Part shown: positions 49,483 to 61,471 of the stretch, in pieces
Numbering within the stretch: position 1 is the stretch's first letter
Layout of the letters: every line of letters starts with the position of its first letter
Origin: Micromussa lordhowensis
Lineage: Eukaryota > Cnidaria > Anthozoa > Scleractinia > Lobophylliidae
DNA: 64,000 nt
NCBI GenBank assembly: GCA_964020085.1
Contig: OZ026595.1
Coordinates: forward strand, 9,348,516-9,412,515
Direction: 5' to 3'
Program-made: the position numbers and the translations under genes
Notes under the pieces: model-generated
Told to the model about the DNA's origin: nothing
Databases searched by the model: none
The model's input: only the letters and a program-made list of their open reading frames with translations

Positions 49483-52400
49483 TTTATCACATCTCTACTG
49501 TGTGTCTGACGGGTTCGGGAACAATTTCTATTCAAGTGGAACGGCTTCAAATTTTTGACGCACCTCGAAAGCAAAACAAGTAAATTTGAAATCGTTGTTA
49601 AGTGAGTCTTAAGTCGTTTGCAGGTTTTGCTACACAATTTCAGAAGTAAAAAGTTTTAGACTTTTACCTGGCAATAAATCACGAGTCATTTTGCCAACAA
49701 AAACAGCTTTAAATTTAGCGGGGTCGCACAGTAGAATTAACCAATCACAGCGCGCGTATTAGCTGAGAGATATAATAAAACTATTTAATACACGACTTAC
49801 AATGCTAATACAGTTACTAACAATACTTATAATACAATAGGATAGCCAATAGGATTACTTACGCCACTTGCAATACTAATACTTACGCATCTCACAGGTT
49901 TATTTTCAATTTCTAATCTTGAAAGCAACCACGCTCTGCAAAGCAGTCACTGCTTTAACTTACGCCACATGTTTGCCAAGAGCATCCATGACGTTGAACC
50001 AAGATTCTGCGGGTACATAAAATGAATACATGTAGATTACGTTATGGACGAATAAAATGAGTAGATCCTATATAGTTCCTGACACCCCAGAAAACAACTT
50101 GTAGCAAATTTGAAACGGAAAATGACATGGTTAGAATTATTGCACTCGTAGAAACAAAGATTCCATTCTTCTAGTTCAAGACAATAATAAGCAGAGAGCT
50201 TGTAAAGTACTTTTGATTTGTTTGTCGTTTTGTTTGCATCTTTTGTGTTGATTATTTAGTTACTCATTTTACTTACTGCTCAGTGTACTGACACATCCAT
50301 TTGTTTATTTGTTCGTCCGTTTTTTGTGTTTATTTATTTATTTCATTTTCAAGCCTAATTAAAAGACGGATCGCAAGTCCGGAAGCCATATTAAGGCGCG
50401 GTGACGTGCATTTCATCTCCAATTGATGCGGTGATCTGTGTTGAAAAAGTGGTAACATGAAAATGCTTGGTTATTTAATTCATGTAATCACATTACGATC
50501 ATAAGAGAGTGTTTGTTGTTTTTATAGTGTGGTCACGAGAAATTGCTGCGTCGCTGAAGACAGGCAATAAGAATTGGGTTCCATTCTAAGAGATCTCAGC
50601 TGGAGAACAGTTAAACCCCTCTGCTCGGTTTGTCAAGTACAAGACTCAAGTCTCGAAAACAGCTTTAACGTAGGAAAGGAAACTTAAAGAATGTCAAGCA
50701 TGTATGGGCAAAGGAAAAAAACAAACAAAAACAACTTTTGCTTACAATAGTAACGGAGCTAAAAATAAATGCCTGTTTTATGTCACTTTAGTTAAAAGCA
50801 CAGAATAGTCAAATCTCGGGTAAAAATAACGAGAATATTTGGAAGCCCTCCAAAGGTAAGGTTCCAACGGTTCACACCCTAAAACGCTGTAATCTCGTTT
50901 TGCCATTGGAGAAACACGACACTTTTAAGATTTAATATGAACATGCGTTTGCGAGGAACCCGGGGCGAGGAACGAGGATTCCCTAGTACAGAGCGCTACA
51001 AATTGTTATTCCAGATTGCCGTTGTTGTGCTGGTATCAGTGGATAATTTAGCAATAGTTTAAAAACAGATTTAAAAAGATTTCGCTTATCTCACTTTAAC
51101 TAGGACCTTGCTTAAATGGGAGTCAAAAAGGGAAAATTTTAAACGCAAGGAAAGAAATTGGGCCACTTCAAAAGAAACTGATTACCTTGACAAAAAGAGC
51201 TCTTTCTTTTTTATAAGAATATGTTCCATCGCTGCTCGTCGCATGCAGTCGGTTAGGTCAAGATGTCACGTCAAGCGACAATTGGCCGTTTTGGCTTAAA
51301 AAAACGTTTCTCACATGTACCACTCATCATTGAACATTTGGCCATCACTAGTGAAGACTGTTTCGTTTGTTGGCTAGTATTGCCGTTTCGAGAAAGGTTT
51401 ATTTTTATGCAGTGAAGTAAAAACATATCATTGTGTTTTCGACGCAGGAAATTATATTCTTTTCACAATTTCAGCCTCAGGGTCATTCTTAAAACCTTCT
51501 TAAAATTTCACAAATTTCAGCCTCGATATTCTTATAAAATATATTCTCATAAAAAAAAGAAAGATTGTAGAACAAACGCCAGGCAGCTTAATACAGAAAC
51601 CAGCAGCACATGTTATTGTGATCTTCTTCTGGCGCATCCATCCCTCAAAACCCTTAAATATCGAGCTTCCTGAGGAATTTTACAAATATTTCGCGTGAAA
51701 AATGGACTTTATTTCCCGTGAAACAGGCTTTCGCCAAGATTTACTGCATTTTTATTGATACGTTCATTTTTTTCAAAATCTCATTGAAAATGAATATTCC
51801 TCAAAGAGAAAATAATAAAGCTATTAAGACTCGTAGAACGTCTTGCCATTTAGTGGAACGCCTCGTTAGGAAATCTGTCGAAGTGAATACGTTCTCCTCT
51901 GATCTTTCTAATCTCAGTGTCAATGGTTGTGCTATGAAAGCAGATGTAGCAAATCTGCAGTAATTACTAAGATTGACTAACAGCTATGTTACTAAGTAAA
52001 TACTCTATCCAGGTTTAGTAAAAGAGATTACAGGCTACAAACACGCTATCATCTTAGGAAGATTAAACTTGGCCAGTTATCCAAGGCATGATAATTCCGA
52101 GATTAGTTGTTCACAGATTAACGTTTACAGACCGGTCTATCGTGAGTCGACCGAAGAAAGGTGGGATGTTTCGAAACTGCTTTTAGTTACCCTACTTTGC
52201 CGCCCAGAAAAAAAAAGAATGGTGCTTTATTCGATTTCCAGGCCAACATGTTTTTCTTGTTAAGCTACTAGCTTTCCTCCTTCCACGTGTCCCCACGAAA
52301 AAGATACTCAGTGCATGCAGACACTTGAACATTGCCTCGATAAAATTGTATATTGCTCAAGTGGTTTTAGAATAAAGGAATTCAAACGAAAAGGACGCGA

Positions 52401-52635
52401 TCTTACCAGTTGAAGGTTGTGTTATTTCAAATATCAGATGATAAGAGAGCAGTTGAGCTCTGTAAGAGCAGTAAGAGGAAAAGGCTGCCTCGACTTTCGT
52501 AGTTTTATAAACAGAAAGACGTTCAATTTTTCTAGCAAAGAAAACAGTAATATGACAAGCTTTTTTTATTTAGACTAAAACAATTTAAAAAAAAAACCAC
52601 AAAGCAACTAGTTGATTTGTCTTAGGGTACATTGA

Positions 52636-52912
52636 GTGGCAGTTTCCGTTGAATCAGATAAGTTGCTTACAATCCAAACGGATCGTGATAAATCTAGAGA
52701 GACTCTTGTAAATCCATTATATCATCATGTGTGGCTAACAAACCCAGTATCGATGAAAAAAAAAACACGAGGGCGGCCTATAATTAGTGGTTTTTGTTTG
52801 TTTCGTTTCTCGAACCAATAGATGTTTCGCTATTCTCATTCCAACACTGTTATTTTACCCCCGATATCTTGAACAGCCCAGTTTTTCATATTTTCGTTTC
52901 GCACTGTATATC
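52636..52912. repeat. Decayed relative of the pogo/Tigger-like MITE
   Basis: Near its right end it holds TTTCTCGAACCAATAGATG and ATTTTACCCCCGATATCTTGA, close to interior segments of 35556-35715, and ends in GCACTGTATA. The left end is uncertain. Confidence 0.4.
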
Positions 52913-53769
52913 CATATTGTAATGTATCACCAAATGGACTCTTGACAGTTCACCGCACTACATTTACTCTTTGTAAAAGGCTCCATAATATATGTAGTAA
53001 CACAACCTTTGGCAATAAGTAAGAAAGATTTTTTATACATCCTGCTTTGGAATAACTTTATCGTTCTCTCCTCGACGATCGCTCTGTCGGAAACGATTCA
53101 CCCTTGGTGGACGTTAATCTCCCCATCTTACGTTAATCGGCTTAGCCTTAAGTTAATCATAAGGTTTTCCTGCTTTAACGAACCTCTACAGCATCTTATT
53201 ACAAACTTAGTTTCAGGTGCCCTTATTAGGGAAACACTGCTTAGACAACAAGCTGGAGTGATAACTGCAAATTCAAGAAAACAACATTTGTTTTCATAGC
53301 GCAAGTCATTAGCGGAATAATAAGATCAAAAGACGGCGTGTTGTTGACGTATTTCGAAATTCTTTGCAACATTTGCTACATCTCAGAAATATCACTGAGA
53401 ATTTGACTCCGTTATTTGATAAAATAATCTTAAGGGATACTGCTTTAATACAATGCAGAAAATTGAAAAAAAAAATAAAGAATGAAATTCGGTTAATCAA
53501 TACTTTTTTTGTTTTCCGAGCTTTGGAAGAGGAATGAAACAAGCATAATTTTGAGTCTGAGAGTCTGAGAGTTGAGCGCGCTTCTGTTCACGAACTTTGC
53601 ACTCCTATTTCGTTACATTCTTGTTGACTGGACTGTCTAAGGTTGTTTCGTTTGTCACGATGGTAAAATTTATTTATGAAGGATCGCGATCGAATCATGT
53701 GTTTATTCATTCCGGCGTTCGTTTAGTATCAAGCCAGTGCTTATTTCCGGTTTCTGTGGCATAAATTAT

Positions 53770-53982
53770 CTAGGGGGTATTTCCAAACCCCCCTGAATGG
53801 GAGGCTGCTCCATCACAAGGTTCCCCCCGGCATGAGCTCTTTTAGCAACCAATTATACGCCTAACTCCAGAGCAAGACACTTGAAACTGTCACAGTGCCT
53901 CACTCCACCCTGAGGCACTGTGACTGTTTAACGTGTCTTGGTCAAGAACGTAACAGAATGGCCAAGGGCTCAAACCTGGAAC
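53770..53982 (-). repeat. Rearranged SINE of the 14155 family
   Basis: The minus strand has CTTGACCAAGACACGTT and GGAGTGAGGCACTGTGAC. The CACAGTGCCTCA block occurs twice in opposite directions, a local inverted duplication. Confidence 0.5.
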
Positions 53983-55149
53983 AAATTCAGACAGTCAAGT
54001 GCAGGCGGTTCAAAATTTGAAAAGTAGATCTCTGAAAAATCAAGACGAGCCATACACTAAAATTGACACATTTTTCAAAAGCAGCTTTGTGGGACAGTTT
54101 TGCTAACACATTACAGGATTTCATAGGCTCGATTACCGCCGCTCATAAAAATTTCATAAAATTTTCGTAATTCAGTGACACCAGTTCTTACTGAGACAAA
54201 GCAGCTTGTACTGTATAACCAGACCTCATTCTTGTGGTGTTTGGCAGAAGGTGCTCATATCAGTCTTTGCCTATTGTTATGGTTTAATTTTTTTTAAGAC
54301 AATGAGCCTTTTGTTGTCTGTCCGTAGGGATTTTTCCGTCCTGTTTCGCGTAATTATAATCGGGTCAAATCGGATTCAGTCGGCAACTTGTCGCTGATGA
54401 CAAATTTTTCCCAACGGTAGCCTACTTGAGAAAACGAAGACAAACTAACCGGGGGTAGGTCAACAGGTTTGTCTAAGCTTTTGCCATGCCGCGGGCGCAT
54501 GTTTCTGCCTAACCCAGCCTAACTGTACTTTATTTTAGTCGTCTAGTAATTATTATTTTTTAGCTCATGTTTTAGCGAGCAAGCGGCGATGAGTAGCTGG
54601 ATGCGATAAGAACGGGGCGGCCGCTACGTTTTATACGCTATGGTACTTTAAAAAAAAATCATGCATGGCGACCAATTGCAATGGAAATTCCCATTAACGG
54701 TAGATAATAACCCAGTCCATTGTCCAGAAAGATTAAACATAATGTCTGATATGCCAGCGCGAGTTATTGCTTGGCGAAAAAACGGACTCGTTGTGCAGCA
54801 CTAGTGTGAGATATAGCATGGGGATTGTAGAAAGAAGCAACGACAACTATAAGCTCTGTGAAGTGAAGAGGCCATGAAGGAGGAACTTGTTCTTTCTATT
54901 GAAAGTGAGTTGTAAACTCAATATTTAGAGCAGTATGCAAAAATGATTTAAACAAATTTTGCCGAGTTTTGTCTTTAGTTCTCCTGAAATATCGCAGAAA
55001 TGTTGGTATTTCAGACAAAATGTCGGTGCTATCTCTTCAAGTCACAAGGAGTTTGATAAAAACAGACTTGAAGTTAGGTTTCTCCCCCTAAGGCGTCAAA
55101 TACGACGAGTTTGTGAATGGTTTCCCATATGAACAGCATGGACAGTAAA

Positions 55150-55352
55150 AATGGGGTTTTGTGTACACCGTTCCTCATTCGTCGATAAACTGGCTGTTGT
55201 CGAGGTTATTCTGCCAGTTAGGACGAGTTTCAGTGGCCGTTACCATTGTGGAGAGGCGGCCGTTGTAGAGGTCAATGTATGGACTGTCCGCTGTGACCAA
55301 ACAAGTGGCCGGCGTTGTAGAAACGTGACCGTTTTTTTGAGGTTCGACTGTA
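55150..55352 (+). repeat. Pogo/mariner-type repeat fragment ending in GAGGTTCGACTGTA
   Basis: Repeats GTGGCCGTT/GGCCGTTGTAGA-like words and closes with TTTGAGGTTCGACTGTA, a terminus typical of TA-inserting DNA elements. The left end is lost. Confidence 0.45.
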
Positions 55353-56361
55353 TTTCTCTCTCGTAAATTCAAGTACAGTAGAAATTTTGCCTCCTGCTTA
55401 TATAGAAGTAGGTTTTTCTGGTTACCTTTACTCAATATCGCAAGCTGTTGCAGCAGTCTTTCACAAAGGACTACGTAGCAGTATGCGTGTTACAATACTT
55501 AATATTTAGAGGTTAATCATTGTACCTTGTGGTGCACCGACGCTGTTAAGGAAATGTTTCTTAAAATAAAACCAGCGAGAGAGATAATCTACACATTGGT
55601 AGCTTGTAATCAACATTTACCTTTTTTTAATTTTCTTTGTTTATTGTTAGGCAACGGGAGGCGACATGTTTACTGAGATCACATAACCCTTTTCAAACCC
55701 GGGGGGGAGGGGAGCGGGGAGGTGTCTTGGACAAAACCAACCAACTTTGAGCGGTGGTAACTTTTATTACCAGGAAAAGAAAAGCCCCCGATCTGAATGG
55801 AACAAGCTTTTTCTCATTATTAGTTACTTAATGGAAAAAAGTACGTTTTATTCACATCTTCAAATGTGCAACGGTATAAAATTAAGCTTGCATTCCTGTA
55901 CAAGCCCTTGTAAATAGAGCGCACTCAAAACCAAGAAACACATTTGTGCTCTCTTACAGTGTGCTTGGGTAGCCTGAGATTCGAGAGTGACCGACTGACT
56001 TGACTTGTTTCGCTTTATCAATTTTACCTTTTTTCTAGTATTTTTGCAGCAGAAGCTAAGGATGCGAGATCACATTAAGGCTATTTCGCCAAAGGGGTGG
56101 GGCACGAAGTGTCTGGGTTAATTTCTTTGTTGCAAAAGCAGCATTCCAGCTATCGTGGTCAACTTTGTGACTTCTCCTAACTAGTGATTCAATTTCAGAT
56201 AGCGTAGAGCGCAATATACAGCTCTGGTACATAGTAGCCACAAAGGTCCTAACACCCGCCTCTGACTCTCAGCATTGATTTTGGTAGTAAGCTAGGGCTT
56301 TTCCCAGAATATTAATTTCGATAAAAGCCTACCATTAAATTATAATTTTAAAAAGAAAGGT

Positions 56362-56982
56362 AATTATTTTGTTGTTGTTGTTGTTGTTTTTGGGTTTTTT
56401 TTATTTAAACATATTTCCTATTGTTTGCCCCAAAAGCACCTAGGCTTATCAAGGGGGCTTACAATAATACATTAATCAGGCTCAAAAAAAAGACAGACAC
56501 AAACAGCACACAAAGCTACAACAAGTAAATTAGCATAATTACAAATGTATTAGTTAAACAGTGGCCATCGAAAAGCGATTGGTATTGATTATAAAAGTCT
56601 GGACTTCGCGAAATAGAGCACAGCTGATATCATGATTTGCAGATTTAACGCCGTACAAAAGAAAATTAAGTTTTTTAGCATCGCTGCTGGATGACCACGT
56701 TTCACCCAGAATATTAGCAGCGGAGGTGAGGAGAAGATTAAGTTGGGCGGCATACCTTGGGCAAAACAAAAAGAAGTGTTTCACTGATTCAGTGTCAAGA
56801 CCGCACTCGCAAAAAGGTGACGCACAACGGTTAATTTTAAACAAATATTCTCTTAGACAAGAAAAACTAAGTCTTAGACGGGTGTGATCAATAGATGCAC
56901 GCCTAGAAAAAGAGAAATCAAATAACTTGTTATAGCAATGGGGAAAGAGGGTTAACCTTAACTTAGCTTTAAAAGTGGGAAG

Positions 56983-57014
<32 letters not shown>

Positions 57015-57225
57015 AGTTTCGAACATCTAGGTCCAGAGAATTCCAACCAGTAATGGCGGATGGGAAGAAAGACTTTTGAAAGCGAGAAGTTCTACACGAA
57101 AATTGTGTAAAGTTCTCCCTTGACCTAAGACGATAATGTGTTCGCTCACTAGATAGTTTAGGAAGTAGCTCACTTAAATAATAAGGTGCAAGATGCTTTA
57201 CTATTTTGTTGTTGTTGTACACGTA
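56362..57225 (-). pseudogene. 5'-truncated LINE, C-terminal part of ORF2 with 3' tail
   Basis: Reading minus from 57222, the frame gives HLAPYYLSELLPKLSSERTH then WNSLDLDVRNS, the segment found near the end of CR1/L2/RTE-like ORF2 proteins. It resumes after 56985 with LPTFKAKLRLTLFPHCYNKL and the Cys-rich end C-x4-C-x-C-G, then ESVKHFFLFCPRY, to a stop at 56554. Both parts are in one frame; the only stops are three TAA codons made by the telomere-like tract at 56986-57014. The 3' UTR ends at an A-rich (AAC)n tail near 56362-56390. The 5' part, with the RT core, is absent. Confidence 0.75.
56986..57014 (+). repeat. Interstitial telomere-like tract (TTAGGG)n
   Basis: Three exact TTAGGG units, one TTTAGGG and a partial TTAG on the plus strand, inside the LINE reading frame. 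Confidence 0.85.
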
Positions 57226-57564
57226 TTTTGATCAGGCTTACTTAGCTCTTCGCCGCAAATGTGTTTGTTGGTTGGTTGATTGATTGATTAATTAACGGAC
57301 AAGAAACCTTGATAGGACAAATCTTAGCGTTATGTATGTTTCGTTAAAAGTCCAAAATAGCTTGCAATTACGGTTTGTCAAGACAGCTTTGAATGTTTCT
57401 GTGGTTTTTCACGTTGATTTTCATTCATTTTAAATTCAATAATGCATTGAAGTAGCAAATGTGACAATTTTACTTTTTGCCTTAACGTTTGTAACTTGAT
57501 ACATAATTAGTTCGTATAGTATGATCGTCCGGGCGAGTGTAGTTCTGAGAAGAACTGTTGTTGG

Positions 57565-57609
57565 TGACTGACGTTTCGACAACCTGAGCGGAATTCATCT
57601 TCAGAGTCA
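57565..57609 (-). ncRNA. Hammerhead-like motif in the left arm of the Penelope element
   Basis: Stem I TGACT/AGTCA is perfect (57609-57605 with 57569-57565). Core CTGAAGA (57604-57598) and GAAACGTC (57577-57570). Stem II is weaker here because C is replaced by A relative to the right arm. Confidence 0.5.
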
Positions 57610-57958
57610 AGTGGATAGTGTTTATCAGTCGATGATGTTATAAGTTTGGTCCGTTGAAAGTGATTGGTCACTTTAGCCATGATGGTATTGGCTGAAAGAC
57701 TCGTGTAAAGTTTGTCATCAGTCATTGGTCAGTTTCGATCCGTCTTTTGTTAGTCAAATTGCTAGCGTAGAGGTCCGTGTATAGTTAGTCAAATTAAGTC
57801 GGTCTGTTAGAAGTCCGTTTGTCGGTTTCGTTTGCGTCGTGAATAAGTCGTTTGTAAGGCGCCGGTAGCTGTTGACATCTGTTAAGAGGCGTTTGTTCTA
57901 AGTTCGTGTACCAGCTTTCAAGAGTCAGTCGTTGAAAATAGTTCGTACTGTAGGTTAA

Positions 57959-58729
57959 AGTGCCTATGAAGTAGAAAATTATTGTTGCTTATTTGAAAGG
58001 CTTTTCAAAGTAAAGAAGAATGGCGTTTTCCTTTTTGAAATATCTCTTTTCGTTCTAGAGATATTTACGTTTTTGTATTATGCAAATGAGGGAAGTGATG
58101 ACGTCATAAATCGTTTCACTTGAAAAGTAGAACACTGAAACATTAATATCTCCAGAAATATTGGAGCAGTGTTCTTCAAACTTGGCACCAGAAATATACA
58201 TCACAAAAAGAACAGAATGACACCTACCATTTTGTTACCATGGCAACACTCTTGGCTCCAGTCTCTCTCTGTGAAAAACCAAATATGCCATTTGCATACC
58301 TTTGAAAAGGGACAGACGGTCTTGCTCGGAACACACATGGTTCCCATATTGTCTTAACTCCCCCCATTAGATTGTTGAGAGTGGATGATCGTTGTTTAAG
58401 ATAAAATCTGAGAATTTTAGTTTTAATTAAAACACGACCAGCGGCATAACCGTTGTCATAGCAACAGCACAACGAGTCTCGTTTTATTTCGTTTACGATG
58501 TACATTTTTGGTGCCAAGTTTGAAGGCCACCGCTTTACTTTTTCTAGAGATATGCTTGATTGAGTGTTGGACTGTTTTAGTGGAACCACCTATGACGTCA
58601 TCACTCATAATACAAAAACGTGAATATCTCTAAAACGAAAAAAGGTATTCCAAAAAGGAAAACGCCATTCTACTTTACGCTGAAAATCCTTTCAAATCAG
58701 CAGCAATTATTTTTTACTTCATAGGCACT
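57959..58729. mobile_element. 771-bp long-TIR MITE inserted in the Penelope left arm, TTAA duplication
   Basis: Starts AGTGCCTATGAAGTA and ends with its inverse, TACTTCATAGGCACT. Inverted homology runs inward for over 200 bp (GCGTTTTCC, GACGTCAT, CTTCAAACTTGGCACCA on both sides). TTAA flanks at 57955-57958 and 58730-58733; the uninterrupted right arm has a single TTAA at the matching point (61038-61041). TTAA duplication suggests piggyBac-type mobilisation (inference). No transposase is encoded. Confidence 0.85.
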
Positions 58730-58734
58730 TTAAG

Positions 58735-59124
58735 CATTGAGCAGTGTCCCAGTCAATCTTGTGGTTTGTCAGTTGATGATGTACAGCAATGTGATTGTTG
58801 ACATCACCATTTCTCGTGGCTCGTTTGTGTTCAGTCAGTCTCGTGTTCAGGTTTCTGCCTGTCTCACCAATGTAGGAAGCCTGGCAGTCGCAGCATTTGA
58901 TCTTGTAAACTGCTCCCTGTCTGTTGTTGGGTTCGTCCCTGTCTTTAACGTTGGTCAGTAATTGTCGTAACGTAGTCGTAGGTTTGTGGGCAACGCGGAT
59001 GTTGTAGGGCTGTAGGATCCGTGAGATGGTCTCAGAAGTGCCCTTAATATAAGGTATAGTTACTGTAGTAACAGGTGTCGGCCGGTTCCTGTTCGTTGCG
59101 TCAGCTTCGGTAGGTCGGTAAATT
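58735..59124 (-). pseudogene. Inverted partial copy of the Penelope GIY-YIG region
   Basis: The minus frame repeats the C-terminal part of the element's protein: GTSETISRILQPYNIRVAHK, the Cys pair KCCDC, and YIGETGRNLNTRLTEHK. It differs from the right copy by few residues (for example NNHIAVHH versus NNNIAVHH). It is cut at its end by the MITE, and its far end fuses to unrelated frame at the arm/body junction. Confidence 0.8.
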
Positions 59125-61037
59125 AACTTGACACTGTTACAACCATCGCCGACAGGCGAGCCGACAAAACGACAGACCGCGTTCGTTCTGAACAAGAACG
59201 AAAACTGACAAGACTTCAACGCAAAAAAGACAAAAACCGACCGAAAACTGACGATAACTGGGTCAGGAACATCTCTTCCCGTCTCTTAGACAAAACCGAG
59301 ACTCACGTACTGTCCTACGGACTTAACCACTCAGTGACGCCTAAACGGATACCGACTGAGTCTATTGTATCCAGTGTTGAGGCGGTTCTGTCTCGCCAAC
59401 GAGACTTATCAGAATCTGCCAAGGATAACATCAGAAGCAGAATTGCTTCCACGGTACAATCAGCCTCTATACCTGACAACAACTTGACAAAAGACGAACA
59501 AAAAGCACTGAAACGACTGAAAAACGACGATAACATTGTTATACTACCAGCCGACAAAGGACGTGTAACTGTTGTTATGGACAAGACTGACTACTTTGAC
59601 AAAATGGACGCACTTGTTAGCGACAAACAGACTTACGAAGAACTTAAACGCGACCCGACGCCAGCACTTTTACGTAAACTCAACAGCAAAATACTTACGC
59701 TTAAGAAGACTGACGCTATTGACACTCAACGCTACTACCGACTGAGATGCTCAGTGCCACAACCACCGAAACTTTACGGTCTACCGAAACTGCACAAACC
59801 TGGTATACCGATGCGACCTATAGTCTCTCTCTGTGGGTCCCCTACGTATCAACTGTCCAAGTACTTGACGACCATACTGCAACCCCTTACGGACAAATCA
59901 AGACGCAAACTGCAATCTACAGAAAACTTTATTGACGCTATTAAGACAGTACAGATACCTGACGATTACAAACTTGTGTCTTTTGATGTGAAATCACTGT
60001 TCACCAGTATTCCACTTCAATTGGCTTTACAGTGTACCGAGACCGCTATCCAACAATCTACCGTTGAATTACCGTTACCGACAGCAGACATCATGGACTT
60101 ACTGAACCTATGCCTTACATCGACTTACTTTCAGTACAACGGCAAACACTACAAGCAGTTGCATGGAACAGCCATGGGGTCGCCTGTTTCTGTTGTTGTC
60201 GCCAAAATCGTGATGCAACATGTAGAGGAACGCGCCCTTGCAACTTGCCGTCAAACGATACCGCTTTGGTTACGATACGTTGACGACACTTTTACCGCCG
60301 TTCACAAAGACGAAATTGACGCTTTTCACGACCACCTTAACGAACAGAACGCCGACATTCAGTTTACCAAAGAAATCGAAGAAAATGGAAAACTTCCTTT
60401 TCTAGACTGTTTGGTTAGCCGGGACAACAACGATCTGCGAACGACAGTGTACAGAAAACCGACGCATACCGACAGATTACTCGACGAATCATCCTACAAC
60501 CCGACTTCACACAAAGCGACGACTATTAAGACTTTGACGAGACGAGCGCAACTAGTTTGTGACACACCGGACAGTTAACGTGACGAGAACAAATACCTTG
60601 AGCGTGTTTTTCACAAGAACAACTACAACGCTGACTTTATTAGACGAAACATTTACCGACCTACCGAAGCTGACGCAACGAACAGGAACCCGACACCTGT
60701 TACTACAGTGACTATACCTTATATTAAGGGCACTTCTGAGACCATCTCACGGATCCTACAGCCCTACAACATCCGCGTTGCCCACAAACCTACGACTACG
60801 TTACGACAATTACTGACCAACGTTAAAGACAGGGACGAACCCAACAACAGACAGGGAGCAGTTTACAAGATCAAATGCTGCGACTGCCAGGCTTCCTACA
60901 TTGGTGAGACAGGCAGAAACCTGAACACGAGACTGACTGAACACAAACGAGCCACGAGAAATGGTGATGTCAACAATAACATTGCTGTACATCATCAACT
61001 GACAAACCACAAGATTGACTGGGACACTGCTCAATGA
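59122..61037 (+). pseudogene. Penelope-like reverse transcriptase / GIY-YIG endonuclease, one in-frame stop
   Basis: A single frame runs from about 59122 to TGA at 61035-61037, interrupted only by TAA at 60576-60578. RT motifs in order: MRPIVSLCGSP, SFDVKSLFTSIP (motif A Asp), GTAMGSPVS (motif B), WLRYVDDTF (catalytic YVDD), LPFLDCLV and VYRKPTHTDRLL. After the stop come the connector, KCCDC, and the GIY-YIG endonuclease core ASYIGETGR with TEHK. No ATG precedes the conserved N-terminal region at the arm junction, so the 5' coding end appears lost. Few lesions suggest a fairly recent insertion (inference). Confidence 0.88.
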
Positions 61038-61386
61038 TTAACCTACAGTACGAACTATTTTCAACGACTGACTCTTGAAAGCTGGTACACGAACTTAGAA
61101 CAAACGCCTCTTAACAGATGTCAACAGCTACCGGCGCCTTACAAACGACTTATTCACGACGCAAACGAAACCGACAAACGGACTTCTAACAGACCGACTT
61201 AATTTGACTAAGTATACACGGACCTCTACGCTAGCAACTTGACTAACAAAAGACGGATCGAAACTGACCAATGACTGATGACAAACTTTACACGAGTCTT
61301 TCAGCCAATACCATCATGGCTAAAGTGACCAATCACTTTCAACGGACCAAACTTAAAAAATCATCGACTGACAAACACTATTCACT

Positions 61387-61431
61387 TGACTCTGAAGATG
61401 ACTTCCGCTCAGGTTGTCGAAACGTCAGTCA
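61387..61431 (+). ncRNA. Hammerhead-like motif in the right arm of the Penelope element
   Basis: Stem I TGACT/AGTCA (5 bp), core CTGAAGA (61392-61398), one extra T, stem II GAC/GTC with an inner CC/GG pair, GAAACGTC (61419-61426). Minimal hammerheads in the flanking repeats of Penelope-like elements are known. The palindromic ACGT suggests helix III forms between two RNA copies. Confidence 0.6.
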
Positions 61432-61471
61432 CCAACAACTGTTCTTCTCTCGATCATACTATACGAACTAC

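Larger units (their letters stand above)
40206..56361. other. Gene-free region with dispersed repeats
   Basis: About 16 kb upstream of the Kazal gene without any reading frame I can support. Named repeats within it are listed separately. The remainder is AT-rich DNA in which I see no RNA gene. Confidence 0.55.
57503..61471 (+). mobile_element. Penelope-like retroelement with inverted terminal arms
   Basis: The left arm (about 57509-59124) is an inverted copy of the 3' end (about 60648-61466), broken by a MITE and a ~19-nt indel near 57530. The body codes reverse transcriptase plus GIY-YIG endonuclease. Inverted or direct terminal repeats are typical of Penelope elements. TGATAC occurs beside both ends (57497-57502, 61472-61477) and might be a target duplication, but the exact ends are uncertain. 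Confidence 0.8.
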
